Shown here: one piece after another, positions 8,549 to 17,701 of the stretch
How positions within the stretch are numbered: position 1 is the stretch's first letter
Layout: each line of letters begins with the position of its first letter
Assembly: GCF_001938565.1 (NCBI RefSeq)
Contig: NZ_MSYM01000018.1
Coordinates: 1 to 64,000 of the forward strand
DNA from: Rhodoferax antarcticus ANT.BR
Lineage (GTDB): Bacteria; Pseudomonadota; Gammaproteobacteria; Burkholderiales; Burkholderiaceae_C
Length of the DNA: 64,000 nucleotides
Direction: 5' to 3'
Position numbers and translations under genes: made by a program
Notes under the pieces: generated by a model
Databases searched by the model: none
Seen by the model: the letters and a program-made list of their open reading frames with translations, nothing else
What the model was told of the DNA's origin: nothing

Positions 8549-9147
8549 TGAGTTTCAAGAAGAAAGCCACTCTAGCCCTTATGGCTATTGCGTCTACAGC
8601 TATTTTTTCAATAGCATCAAACGCGCAGGCCGAGGCCTCACCGCAGGTCAGGTTTGCCACTTCGGCGGGCGACTTTGTGGTGGAGTTGTACCCCGACAAA
8701 GCCCCCAAGACGGTAGAAAACTTTTTGCAATACGTGCGTGACAAACACTACGACGGCACCATCTTCCACCGCGTCATCCCCAATTTCATGGTCCAGGGTG
8801 GCGGGTTCGATCTGAAATACGCCCAGAAAGCCACCCGGGCACCCGTCGTGCATGAAGGCCGCCAGGCGCTTGAAAAAGGTGGTCCGCGCAATGTCTCCGG
8901 CACGCTGGCGATGGCGCGCACCAACGACCCGCAGTCGGCCACCGCGCAGTTTTTCATCAACGTCAACGACAACAGTTTCCTGAACCCGAGCGCGCGAGAC
9001 TACGGCTACACGGTGTTTGGCCAGGTGGTCTCGGGCATGGCGACCATTGACAAAATAAAATCGACGCCCACCGGGTCGGGTGGCCCGTTCCCCTCGGACG
9101 TTCCCAAAACGCCTATTCTTATCAACTCTGCAACCCTGGTGAAATAA
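8548..9147 (+). CDS. ppiA: Periplasmic cyclophilin-type peptidyl-prolyl isomerase
   Basis: Catalyses cis-trans isomerisation of X-Pro bonds in exported proteins. The start MSFKKKATL overlaps the previous stop as ATGA and has AAGGGG upstream. A signal peptide (about 1-30, ending NAQA) precedes the cyclophilin domain with [24 protein letters not shown] and YTVFGQV. Nearly all of the signal-peptide core (residues 8-25) is encoded by a dispersed repeat at 8568-8622. It is followed 3 bp later by the cytosolic paralogue ppiB, a paired arrangement that probably arose by duplication. Confidence 0.92.
   Translation: MSFKKKATLALMAIASTAIFSIASNAQAEASPQVRFATSAGDFVVELYPDKAPKTVENFLQYVRDKHYDGTIFHRVIPNFMVQGGGFDLKYAQKATRAPVVHEGRQALEKGGPRNVSGTLAMARTNDPQSATAQFFINVNDNSFLNPSARDYGYTVFGQVVSGMATIDKIKSTPTGSGGPFPSDVPKTPILINSATLVK
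8568..8622 (-). repeat. Dispersed repeat forming the ppiA signal peptide core
   Basis: Reverse-orientation copy: CTCTAGCCCTTATGG, then GCGTCTACAGCTATTT and TCAATAGCATCAA. It is read as TLALMAIASTAIFSIASN in the same phase as the tilS and gluQ copies. Confidence 0.82.
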
Positions 9148-9150
9148 ATC

Positions 9151-9657
9151 ATGAGCAACCCAAAAGTCGAACTCTACATTGCCAACTACGGCGTCATCAC
9201 CCTGGAACTTGACCAGGACAAAGCGCCCAAATCGACCGCCAATTTTTTGAGCTATGTGGCCAAGGGCCACTACGACAACACCATTTTTCACCGCGTCATC
9301 CCCGGCTTCATGGTGCAAGGCGGCGGCATGGAGCCCGGCATGGCACAAAAAAGCTGCGACGCGCCCATCACCAACGAAGCCAACAATGGCCTAAAAAATG
9401 TCAACTACAGCGTGGCCATGGCCCGCACCGGTGACCCGCACTCTGCCACCGCACAGTTCTTCATCAACATCGCTGACAACGGCTTTTTGAACCACACTGC
9501 ACCCAGCCAGCAAGGCTGGGGCTACGCGGTGTTTGGCAAAGTAGTGGCTGGAAGCGAGGTGGTGGACAAAATCAAGGCGGTTAAAACCAGCCGCAAGGGT
9601 CACCACGACGACGTGCCGGTAGAAGACGTGGTGATCGAAAAGGCTGTGGCGTTGTAA
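9151..9657 (+). CDS. ppiB: Cytosolic cyclophilin-type peptidyl-prolyl isomerase
   Basis: Cytoplasmic prolyl isomerase of 168 residues, the normal PpiB length, with no signal peptide. It has [31 protein letters not shown] and the W-containing [20 protein letters not shown] segment. It lies 3 bp after ppiA, so the periplasmic and cytosolic forms are likely transcribed together. lpxH follows after 78 bp. Confidence 0.95.
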   Translation: MSNPKVELYIANYGVITLELDQDKAPKSTANFLSYVAKGHYDNTIFHRVIPGFMVQGGGMEPGMAQKSCDAPITNEANNGLKNVNYSVAMARTGDPHSATAQFFINIADNGFLNHTAPSQQGWGYAVFGKVVAGSEVVDKIKAVKTSRKGHHDDVPVEDVVIEKAVAL

Positions 9658-9735
9658 ACCGGCCCGGTCTAGCACAACGCATACCACCACGCATCACCAC
9701 GACTGACCAGCGCTGGCTGTTCACCTTAGCCTGCC

Positions 9736-10554
9736 ATGTCCAGCCCCTTAACCGCCGGTTTGATGCCATCAGACTGGCCGGTGCTGGCGGCACCTGCCCG
9801 CTGGCACCGTATCGACTTCATCTCTGACTTGCACCTGCAAGCCAGCGAAGCCGCCACCTTTGCCGCGTTTCAGACGTATCTGGGCAGCACCCAGGCCGAC
9901 GCCCTGTTTATCCTGGGCGATTTGTTTGAAGTCTGGGTGGGTGATGACGTGGCCAGCGTGCTGCCCGGTCGACCGCCGGGTTTCGAGGCCCAATGCCAGC
10001 ACTTTCTGGCTGCTGCCTCAGAGCGTATTCCGCTGTTTTTTTTACACGGCAACCGCGATTTTTTGCTGGGTAACGCTTTTGCGGCTGCCAGCGGCATGAC
10101 ACTGCTGCCTGACCCGACGGTGCTGGTGTTTGACGCGCAACGCTGGCTGCTGTCACACGGCGACGCGTTGTGTCTGGGGGATACCGACTACCAGCAATTT
10201 CGCGCCCAAGTGCGCACACCCGCCTGGCAAAGTGCGTTTCTGGCCAAACCGCTGGCTGAGCGCCAAATCATCGCACGCAGCTTGCGCGCGCAAAGTGAAT
10301 ACCGCAAAACCAGTGGCGCGGTTTATGCCGATGTGGACACTCCCGCCGCGCTGCACTGGCTGGATGCGGCGCAAGCCAACACCCTCATCCACGGTCACAC
10401 CCATCATCCGGCAGATCACCTGCTGAATCCGGGGGGCATAAACCCGTTACGCAGACTGGTGTTGAGTGACTGGGATGCGGCTGCCACGCCGCCGCGTCTG
10501 GAGGTGCTGCGGCTGCGCCACGGAGCGACGCCAGAGCGCTGCAAGCTTTTTTAG
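9736..10554 (+). CDS. lpxH: UDP-2,3-diacylglucosamine diphosphatase
   Basis: Hydrolyses UDP-2,3-diacylglucosamine to lipid X in lipid A synthesis; a peripheral inner-membrane metallophosphoesterase. Its 272 residues show all metal-binding blocks: FISDLHL near 30, FILGDLFEVWVGDD near 60, FLHGNRDFLLG near 100, LSHGDALCLGD near 137 and HGHTHHPADH near 222. The N terminus has about 15 more residues than E. coli LpxH; a later methionine (MPSDW) is possible. It ends convergently with the DUF349 gene, with 60 bp between them and no clear terminator. Confidence 0.93.
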   Translation: MSSPLTAGLMPSDWPVLAAPARWHRIDFISDLHLQASEAATFAAFQTYLGSTQADALFILGDLFEVWVGDDVASVLPGRPPGFEAQCQHFLAAASERIPLFFLHGNRDFLLGNAFAAASGMTLLPDPTVLVFDAQRWLLSHGDALCLGDTDYQQFRAQVRTPAWQSAFLAKPLAERQIIARSLRAQSEYRKTSGAVYADVDTPAALHWLDAAQANTLIHGHTHHPADHLLNPGGINPLRRLVLSDWDAAATPPRLEVLRLRHGATPERCKLF

Positions 10555-10614
10555 TCAGCCACTTCTACAGAAGAAATTGACCCAGCCCTGGTCAACGGGC
10601 GTGGCCAAACTTCA

Positions 10615-13419
10615 TCAGGGCTTCAACAGCACCTTCAGCACATTTTGCAGGCGCCGAGCTGCGGCGGGCTCAAACGCGCCACCCAACACCACGGCAGCGT
10701 CTTGACCCCAGGTCTGCACCGGTGCCGGATCGTTGCGCTTGGTGAGCAACTGCAACTGCAACATGCGCCGGTCGCTGATGTGCTCTGCGGGTGTCGGTAC
10801 TTCAGCCGCCATCTCCAGGCGCAGCAGTGCGGTGCTGGCATCACCTGCTGGCGCTTGGTTGACGGCTTGGTTTATGGCTTTGGACCAAGCGGCCCGCACC
10901 GCCGGGGCCACGCGGTTGCCCAGCTCTTGCGTACCGGGCACCAGCTCGGCGTCACGCTTTTCCCAGGCGGTGAGCAAATGGGTCAGTGCCTCGCCATGGG
11001 CTTGGGCGGCCAGCTTGCGCAGCGCAAACTGGGCCTGCTCCAGCGCATCACGCTGGGCGCGGAAAGCAGCGTCGCCTAGGCGCGGTGCGTCAAAACGCTC
11101 ACCCATCGGCGCGCGGTCTGGGCGCGCGTCGCGGAACCCGCCACGATCTTCGGTGCGCGCACCGGGGCGGGCATCACGGCCACCATCACGACCACTTGGG
11201 CGGCCGGCGTCTTTGCGGTCACCAAACTTACCACCACGTCCGGGGGCCGCGGGCGCCTCTTTTTTCATGCCGGGGCGGTCATCACCGCGCATGGCCACCA
11301 CGGGTTTGCGCACCACAGGTGTCGGCGCCTCGGGGGCAGCGCCTTCACCTGCAGCTTCGCCGGAGGACTCGGAAGACCCCTCGGTGGACGCCTCGGCAGA
11401 TGCCTCGGTCGTAGCATCAGGATTAGCTTCTGTTTCAGTAGCTGCTTGCGCAGACTGCGTCTGGGCTAGAGCCTCTTTTTCTTCAGAAGTCTGGGCGCTG
11501 GCAACGACGGCCGCTTGCGCCTGCGCCTGGCCGCGCAAGGCAGCGTCCAGCGCAGCCATGGCGCTCTTGATGGCCTGCGCGTCGCCCGAGGCGTTGGCCG
11601 CCTGCAGCGCCTTGGAGGCGTCCAAAACCATACGGTCGCGCTCGCTCAAGGCACTTTGTGCCTTTTCGCGGTCTGCGGTTTTTCGGGTGAAGGCGTCGTC
11701 GATGGGTTTGCGAAACGCGTCCCACAGCTTTTGCTCGTGGCGGCGGTCTACCGGCACGCGGTGCACCTCAGCCTGCCAGCGTTGCTGCAGCGCCTTCACC
11801 GCGTCAATGCGCAGCACCTCTTGGGCACCGAGGGCTTTGGCCTCGTCGATCATCGCGTGGCGGGCTGCCAGGCTGAGCTTTTGCAGCGCCTCCAGCGGTG
11901 CGGCGGCTTCGTCGATGGCGGCTTTCCAGAGCGTGTTCAGCTCGGCATAGATTTTTTCGCCCACATGGCCGGATTCGCGCCAGCGGTCACCAAACTGGTG
12001 CAGCACACGGCTGAAGCCCTTCCAGTCGTCGTCCAGCGCGGTGCGGTTGGCCTGTGCAAAGGCTTTGACTTCTTCAATGAGTGCCAGGCGATGCGCGCGG
12101 TGCTCGGCCGTTTCTGACTTGAGTTTTTCCAGCCAGACCTCGACCACTTTGTGGGCTTCGTTGCAGGCTTCATCAAAACGCTTCCACAGGCCGTGGTTCG
12201 GCACACCGCCCTGGTCGGTCAGCTTCCACTGGTCACGCAGGGCGCGCAGGGTTTCCTGCATCTTGCGCCCGCCGATGGCCTGACCTTCAGGGCGCTTGAG
12301 CAGCCCCTCAGCCTTGGCCACCAGTTCTTCGCGCAACTGGTCGGCACGCCAGCGCTGCCAGCCCTCCAACTCACCAGCTGCGGCCAGCGCGCCGCGCGCC
12401 TGGTTTTCCAGCTTGTCGTCGATGAGACGGCCAAATTCTTTCAAGGCATTGCGCAACGCGTTGGCGGCACCGGCGCTGGCCTTACCGTGACCTTGGGTCA
12501 CTTCCTGCTCTAATTTTGCAAGTGCGTCAGCCACAGCAGACGTGGCCTTGGCTTTGATTTCTGGGTCAACCGGTGCTTTGGGTGCCTTCACCACTGGCTC
12601 TAGCGGAATGCCGCGCAGCACGCGCAGCTCATCCGCCCACACTGGCACATTTGGCAATGCGGCAGTGGTGTCTTCAGCGGCCAGCACGGTGGAAGTCAAT
12701 GCGGCCTGGAAAGCCTCCCAAACCAGACCCAGCTGCGCTTGCGAGGCTTGCAGCAGCGGCGGGAACTTGGCGTCCACGCTGGGCCAATTGGCGTCGCCTG
12801 CCAAGGCGCTGGCCTCGGTCTGCCAGTTGCTCACATCCGCGCTGAGCGCATCGTGGGCAGCTTGCGCGTCGCGCCAGGGTTTGGTGGACAAGACTTCAAT
12901 GCGCTGGGCGACCAGCACGGCCGCTTCGCGCTGCACCTGTACCCGGTGCTGCAGGTCTTCAATGGCGCGCACCCGCTCCATCAGTTGGGCTTTCAGGCCG
13001 GCCAGCGGCTCTTTGCTCAGCGGTGCACCGGCCTTGGCGGCGTCACGCTGCCAGGCCAGGGCATCGGCCAGGTTCAGCTTGGGCACGGCCAGCAGCGCCT
13101 GGGCTTTGTCGGCCCACTCCAGCGCAATGGTGGCTTGCGTTTTGCTGCGTTTGATCTCGTCGAGCTTTTCGCGCAGCAGCTTGGCTGCGCCCTTGTCCTT
13201 GCCGCTGAGCTCCTTGAACACCTGCTGCAACTGCTCAGGCGTAGGGCCGCTGGCCAGCCACTCGCGGATGCTGGCCATGCGTTCGCCGGAGGTTTGCGCC
13301 GAAAACGCGCCATGCGTCAGCACGTCCAGCGGATGAGCCTCGTGGGTTTTGGTGGGCGCCACAGGGGCGTCAGAAAGGTTGTCAGCAGGGTTGTTTTTGG
13401 AGAAAGGAAACATCGACAT
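10615..13419 (-). CDS. DUF349 protein with an RGG-like linker
   Basis: Large cytoplasmic protein (about 934 residues) of the DUF349 family, whose role is not well defined. Several alpha-helical DUF349-type segments, recognisable by repeated W-[KR] and DAFRKPIDDAF-like stretches, fill about residues 30-635. Next comes an Ala/Glu/Thr/Ser-rich stretch (about 640-715), then a Gly/Arg/Asp-rich region (about 725-800, with GRGGKFGDRK and DARPGARTEDRGG), and a final helical domain. Part of the Ala/Thr stretch (about 645-669) is encoded by a dispersed repeat. Starts at 13428 (GTG) and 13413 are also possible. Confidence 0.75.
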   Translation of the reverse strand: MSMFPFSKNNPADNLSDAPVAPTKTHEAHPLDVLTHGAFSAQTSGERMASIREWLASGPTPEQLQQVFKELSGKDKGAAKLLREKLDEIKRSKTQATIALEWADKAQALLAVPKLNLADALAWQRDAAKAGAPLSKEPLAGLKAQLMERVRAIEDLQHRVQVQREAAVLVAQRIEVLSTKPWRDAQAAHDALSADVSNWQTEASALAGDANWPSVDAKFPPLLQASQAQLGLVWEAFQAALTSTVLAAEDTTAALPNVPVWADELRVLRGIPLEPVVKAPKAPVDPEIKAKATSAVADALAKLEQEVTQGHGKASAGAANALRNALKEFGRLIDDKLENQARGALAAAGELEGWQRWRADQLREELVAKAEGLLKRPEGQAIGGRKMQETLRALRDQWKLTDQGGVPNHGLWKRFDEACNEAHKVVEVWLEKLKSETAEHRAHRLALIEEVKAFAQANRTALDDDWKGFSRVLHQFGDRWRESGHVGEKIYAELNTLWKAAIDEAAAPLEALQKLSLAARHAMIDEAKALGAQEVLRIDAVKALQQRWQAEVHRVPVDRRHEQKLWDAFRKPIDDAFTRKTADREKAQSALSERDRMVLDASKALQAANASGDAQAIKSAMAALDAALRGQAQAQAAVVASAQTSEEKEALAQTQSAQAATETEANPDATTEASAEASTEGSSESSGEAAGEGAAPEAPTPVVRKPVVAMRGDDRPGMKKEAPAAPGRGGKFGDRKDAGRPSGRDGGRDARPGARTEDRGGFRDARPDRAPMGERFDAPRLGDAAFRAQRDALEQAQFALRKLAAQAHGEALTHLLTAWEKRDAELVPGTQELGNRVAPAVRAAWSKAINQAVNQAPAGDASTALLRLEMAAEVPTPAEHISDRRMLQLQLLTKRNDPAPVQTWGQDAAVVLGGAFEPAAARRLQNVLKVLLKP
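11412..11486 (+). repeat. Dispersed repeat inside the DUF349 gene
   Basis: Contains TAGCTGCTTGCGC and GGGCTAGAGCCTC with a diverged middle. The host gene reads it antisense as EALAQTQSAQAATETEAN, with CTA GCC in the same phase as tilS. It lies in a low-complexity linker, where an insertion would be tolerated. Confidence 0.75.
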
Positions 13420-13528
13420 CGCGTACACAAAAATAAAGGACGCCTGCCAGGGTGCGACAGGGAAAGCCTCTATTTTCGCCGGGTTTTGCTGCTATAGCCA
13501 AAACATTTACGCAGTTTGGCCATGCGCC

Positions 13529-16500
13529 CTACTCTGTGGCTAGGTTTAACTCGGACCGCGGACGCCATTTGGCCTCTGGGGGCACCGCTTTGGCGGCCCC
13601 CAAAAACAGCCGGTCGCTGGGCAGCTTCAGGCTGGCCAAATAATCGCGCACCACCACCCCGCGCTTGACCGCCAGGGCCTGCATGGCGGCCTCGGAGGCG
13701 TCCAGATGCGCCAGCAGCAAGGCTTCCATTTCGGGCACGGGGATGTCTTTGGTCAGGCCCACCAGGTTGCGCGGCTTGGGAAAATCACCCCGCTTGTAGA
13801 CCGATTTCAACAAGGCTGGGTAGTCCTCTGCCGTCACTTTGAGCGCCGCTGCGGTCTCTTTGCCCTCGGCAGACGGCTGGCTTCGGCGCTTTTCACCCTG
13901 CACCAGCGCCTGCAACTGCTGGCGTTTGTAGTCGTCGCGCTCCACCTCCAGGCTGGCGGTGCCGACCACCGTCATCTTCAAAGTTGGGCGGTCTTGCAGC
14001 GCCCGCGCTACCTTGTCCAGGCCCGTCTTGGCTTGGTCATTCAGCACCGCCGAGCCGGCATCAAAGGGCACCATGCTGAGCTCGTCACCGCCGCCGCCGC
14101 TTAACGCGCTGGCGAGCAGGCTGAAGGGCGAGGTAATAGCCTTGACGATCAGGTTGCCGATGATCCGAAAAACGAGGGGCAGCAGACGAAACTGCGGGTC
14201 GTTGAGCGAGCCGCTGATGGGCAGGTCAATGTCAATCACCCCGTTGCGGTCGGCCAGCAGCGCCACCGCCAGCTTCACCGGCAGGCTGCTGGTGGCGTTG
14301 GGGTCTTTGTCACCGAATTTGAGCTGGTTCAGCACCACCTTGTTGCTGGCAGTCAACATGCCATCCGGCTGCACCTTGTAGGCCACATCCACACTGAGTT
14401 TGCCGCGCTCGATACCGTAACCCGCGTAACGCGCTGAATAGGTAGAGAGCGGTGCCAACTCCAGATCACGCACCTTGCCCGTGATGTCCAGCGCAATCGG
14501 CTTTACCAAGGGGTTGATCTTGCCCAGCACCTCTAGCGTAGCGCTGCCCTCAGCGCGGCCACGCAGCGCCAGGTCGGCCAGCTGGATGTCACCCGCTGCA
14601 GTTTGCGATGAGAAAGCGCTGAGCTTGCCCACCAGCTCGGTCAGATCTGCCGAGTAATTGGGCTTGATGAAGCGGTCAGTGAAGTTGACGCGCCCGCCCA
14701 GCAGGCTCACCGGGCCAAAGTGAATCACCGGGGCCAGCGCGCTGCTCACCGGCGTGGCCGCCTGAGCCGGAGCGGAAGCAGCCGATACCACGGATGCAGG
14801 TGTAGTCGCTATACCATTAGTAGCATTTGACGCAGCATCTGCTTGGGCTGCAGCCTCTTTTGTTATATTTTGCAGATTCAGTCGTCCGGCTGCGCTCAGA
14901 ATCAGTCGGGCATAAAAATCACTCAACACCGTGCCCTTCACCGCCAGCTGGGTGGCTACACCGGGCGCCATGGCCAGGTTCACGCCACTCAGGCTCAGGC
15001 TTTTCCAGCTCAGTAATTCTTCAGCGGCTACAAAAGGCTCGGCCTGCGCCAGGCTTCGGACCCGCAGGTCTTCCAGCCGCGCGTCGCCTTTGACCTGCAG
15101 CGCCAAACCAGCGGCTTGCTGGGTCACGCCGATGCGGCCTTTGAAGCTGGTGTCAGCGCGCAGCAGGTTGACGTTCAAGCTGTCACTCAAGTACGGCGCC
15201 AGCGCGTGTAGCGGCAAGCGCTCGGCGTTCAGGTCGCCATTGAGCGCCAGCGGGCTCAAGGCACCACTGCCACGCCAGGCCAGCTTGCCCGGCTCGGTGT
15301 GACTGTGGCGCAGGCGCGCCGACAGGTTCAGCCCGAAGGTCTGCCGGCCGGTGTTGGTGAAGTTTTTAACCTGCAGGCTGGCACCTGCCACGTCCAACGT
15401 CACCGGTGTGGGTGTGGACTGGTCGTCAAAGGCAAAGCTGCCATCGCTGAGTTGCAGGTCATCGAGCTTGATCTGCCATGGCGTCGGTTGATTGGCCACA
15501 GGCTTGGCGGCCACAGCTTTGGGGCCAGCGGTTGGCACTATTGATGGTGCAGGCGTTGCTGTTGCTGCTTGCGTGCCGGATGCCCTGATCCAATCCTGCA
15601 CCATCCAGCGCCCATCAGCCGCGCGGCTGATAGCGAGCTTCGGCTGGCTGACCTGGACCTTGCCAAGGCTGGCGGACTGGCGGCCCAGATCTACCGCCAT
15701 GTCGTTGACTTGCACTTGCCCGATGCTGGCCAGCGGCGGCTTTTTACCCTCGCGCAAGGCGAGTTTGTCCAGGCTCAGGCTCTTGACGTGTAGGGCCGTC
15801 TGCGCCGCTTGCTTGCCGCTGGCGGCGGCCCAGCGCACACCCAGGTCGGCCGTGACCGAGCCTTCCAGCCGGGGCACCAGCACATCTGCCAGATACGGCT
15901 GCGCCAAACTCAGCGGCCAGCCCGCCAACTGCGCCGTGACCTCGGCCGCCTGATCAGTGGCACTGCCTTTGAACTGCAGCGCGGCACCGGCCAACTGTGC
16001 GCTGCCATCAAACGGCGTGGGCTGGCTGAAAGGCCACGCCAGCGCACTGGTCTGCAGGTTCAGCGCCGTCAAGCTGAGTTGCGCAGGCTGCGTGGGCACT
16101 TGGTCTCGCCAAGCCACTTCACCGCCCTGCAAAACGATGCTGTCGACACTTACCCGCCAGGCGGGCGCGTCTGCAGTGGCTGCGGCGGTATTAGCAGGTT
16201 TTAGGTCTTTTTCGGCCTCAGCCCTTTCTGCTATTGCGCTGACAGCTTTGTTTCTTGTAGCATCTGATACCGCTGGTGAAATGGTCAGCGCCAGTACATT
16301 GATGACACCCGCGCGGTTGCGCTGCAGATTGAAGTGCGGCTGGGTCCAGGTCACCTGCCCCAAGCTCACCTGGCGCAGCAGCGGCTGCACACTCTTGAGC
16401 TGCACACTCAGGCGGTCAAAGCTCAGCAGCTCAGCGCTGGCCGGGGGCCTGGCGGCACCCACCTGCGCGGCGCTGATCTGAACTTTGCTAGCGCTGACCA

Positions 16501-17401
16501 GCCCGCTCAGGATCACCGCTGGCTTGTCGGTCTGCTCAAAGGCGAGTTTGAGATCGGCATCCAGCACCGCCGAGCCCAGCCGCACCGGCAGACTGGCGGG
16601 CAAATAGGCCAGGTAGGGCGCCAGGTCGAGGTCTTTGACCAGAAGTTGTGCGTCGGTCTTGCGCGTTTGGGCAAACGGCAAGGTGTTGGCGGTGCTGTCG
16701 AACTGGCTGCCATTCAGGTTAAATGCCAGCGCGGGCTGCACCACAATGTCGCGCTTGGCGTCCAGGTTGCTCAAAAACGGCAGGTTCAGCGTCAGCTGGT
16801 TTAACTTATGCACCTTGTTATTGGGCACGTCGGTCAATTCCACCAGACCGTCAGACAGCATCAGGTTGTACAGCGCAAAGCGCAGCGCGTTGGATGCTGG
16901 CTCAGCCGGGTCTGTCGGCTTGGGCGCCAACCGGGCCAAGATGTCATCCACGTCGTAATGCCCCTCACCCGTGTGTGTGAGGCGCAAATGTGGCGAATCC
17001 ACCACAACGGCATCCACAACCGGCGCCAGCCGCAACAACGATTGCAGTTCCATATCTATATAGAGTCGCCGTAGCGTGAACTGGGACGATTTATCGGCCT
17101 GCGCTGGGTTTTCTGAGGTAACGCTGGGCTGCTCTGCGCTGCTTGCGCGGGCAACCACCACATCACGCACGCTGAGCTCCAAAGACCAGGGCCTGAAGTC
17201 GACCTCGCCCACGCTCACCTGACGCCCCAACAGCGTGCTTAGCTGGGACTGGGCTTGCGATTGGAGCAAAAGCGGCACCATCAGCCAACTCGCCGCCCAC
17301 AGCATCAGCAGCCCCCCCAGCGCCCAAAGCAAGCGGCGAAGCCAGGGCTTGGCAAGGGTCGAATGAAGGGTCACGGCAAGGCTGCGCTGTTCAGTAGTCA
17401 T
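13529..17401 (-). CDS. Giant AsmA-like protein with DUF748
   Basis: A 1290-residue envelope protein. One N-terminal membrane segment (about residues 18-46) is followed by a long periplasmic region with AsmA-type repeats of the form LDLGRQSASLGKVQVSQP and LSLSGVNLAM. The last 200 residues contain a helical/OmpA-like stretch (DAGSAVLNDQAKTGLDKVAR). AsmA/YhdP relatives are linked to lipid traffic and outer-membrane integrity, which suggests but does not prove the role here. Two dispersed-repeat copies are read in frame (about residues 378-399 and 841-867), both in Ala-rich linkers. Confidence 0.8.
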   Translation of the reverse strand: MTTEQRSLAVTLHSTLAKPWLRRLLWALGGLLMLWAASWLMVPLLLQSQAQSQLSTLLGRQVSVGEVDFRPWSLELSVRDVVVARASSAEQPSVTSENPAQADKSSQFTLRRLYIDMELQSLLRLAPVVDAVVVDSPHLRLTHTGEGHYDVDDILARLAPKPTDPAEPASNALRFALYNLMLSDGLVELTDVPNNKVHKLNQLTLNLPFLSNLDAKRDIVVQPALAFNLNGSQFDSTANTLPFAQTRKTDAQLLVKDLDLAPYLAYLPASLPVRLGSAVLDADLKLAFEQTDKPAVILSGLVSASKVQISAAQVGAARPPASAELLSFDRLSVQLKSVQPLLRQVSLGQVTWTQPHFNLQRNRAGVINVLALTISPAVSDATRNKAVSAIAERAEAEKDLKPANTAAATADAPAWRVSVDSIVLQGGEVAWRDQVPTQPAQLSLTALNLQTSALAWPFSQPTPFDGSAQLAGAALQFKGSATDQAAEVTAQLAGWPLSLAQPYLADVLVPRLEGSVTADLGVRWAAASGKQAAQTALHVKSLSLDKLALREGKKPPLASIGQVQVNDMAVDLGRQSASLGKVQVSQPKLAISRAADGRWMVQDWIRASGTQAATATPAPSIVPTAGPKAVAAKPVANQPTPWQIKLDDLQLSDGSFAFDDQSTPTPVTLDVAGASLQVKNFTNTGRQTFGLNLSARLRHSHTEPGKLAWRGSGALSPLALNGDLNAERLPLHALAPYLSDSLNVNLLRADTSFKGRIGVTQQAAGLALQVKGDARLEDLRVRSLAQAEPFVAAEELLSWKSLSLSGVNLAMAPGVATQLAVKGTVLSDFYARLILSAAGRLNLQNITKEAAAQADAASNATNGIATTPASVVSAASAPAQAATPVSSALAPVIHFGPVSLLGGRVNFTDRFIKPNYSADLTELVGKLSAFSSQTAAGDIQLADLALRGRAEGSATLEVLGKINPLVKPIALDITGKVRDLELAPLSTYSARYAGYGIERGKLSVDVAYKVQPDGMLTASNKVVLNQLKFGDKDPNATSSLPVKLAVALLADRNGVIDIDLPISGSLNDPQFRLLPLVFRIIGNLIVKAITSPFSLLASALSGGGGDELSMVPFDAGSAVLNDQAKTGLDKVARALQDRPTLKMTVVGTASLEVERDDYKRQQLQALVQGEKRRSQPSAEGKETAAALKVTAEDYPALLKSVYKRGDFPKPRNLVGLTKDIPVPEMEALLLAHLDASEAAMQALAVKRGVVVRDYLASLKLPSDRLFLGAAKAVPPEAKWRPRSELNLATE
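14808..14880 (+). repeat. Degenerate dispersed repeat in the DUF748 gene, copy 1
   Basis: TAGCATTTGACGCAG and GGGCTGCAGCCTC match the repeat core at reduced identity. The gene reads it antisense as KEAAAQADAASNATNGIAT, in the phase used by tilS and gluQ. Confidence 0.6.
16208..16270 (-). repeat. Degenerate dispersed repeat in the DUF748 gene, copy 2
   Basis: Opposite orientation to copy 1. In the sense of the gene it reads AAAGCTGTCAGCGCAATAG and AAAGGGCTGAGGCC. It encodes NKAVSAIAERAEAEK, with AGG GCT in the same phase as the trmB copy. Confidence 0.6.
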
Positions 17402-17492
17402 AGCCCGGATTTTCAGGGCTGAAACTCGTCAAAAGGTGTAGCAAATTACTCGGCAATCCACTTTTTAGGCATAACGACTCAAACCCATATGG

Positions 17493-17522
17493 TTGACCAG
17501 GCATATTGATCCCCCCTAGAAT
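17493..17522 (+). promoter_or_regulatory. Sigma-70-like promoter of the lytic transglycosylase gene
   Basis: TTGACC at 17493-17498 and TAGAAT at 17517-17522 with an 18-bp spacer. This is the clearest promoter in the 300-bp gap between the divergent DUF748 and transglycosylase genes. It predicts a leader of about 170 nt. I see no other gene in 17402-17701. Confidence 0.6.
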
Positions 17523-17701
17523 TTGCCAAACTCGGAAAACCCGGGTATACCCTAAGCTGCCAACCCCGGCAACATCAAGTCTCTGCACCACACAAGAAAG
17601 AAGCCAACCGCAGGATATTGATAGCGTAACAACCCAGGCGAGCGTTCAGATCAGCAGCATCAAGTGCCACGCACTGAACCCCCGCGCAAGAAGGAGAAGC
17701 T

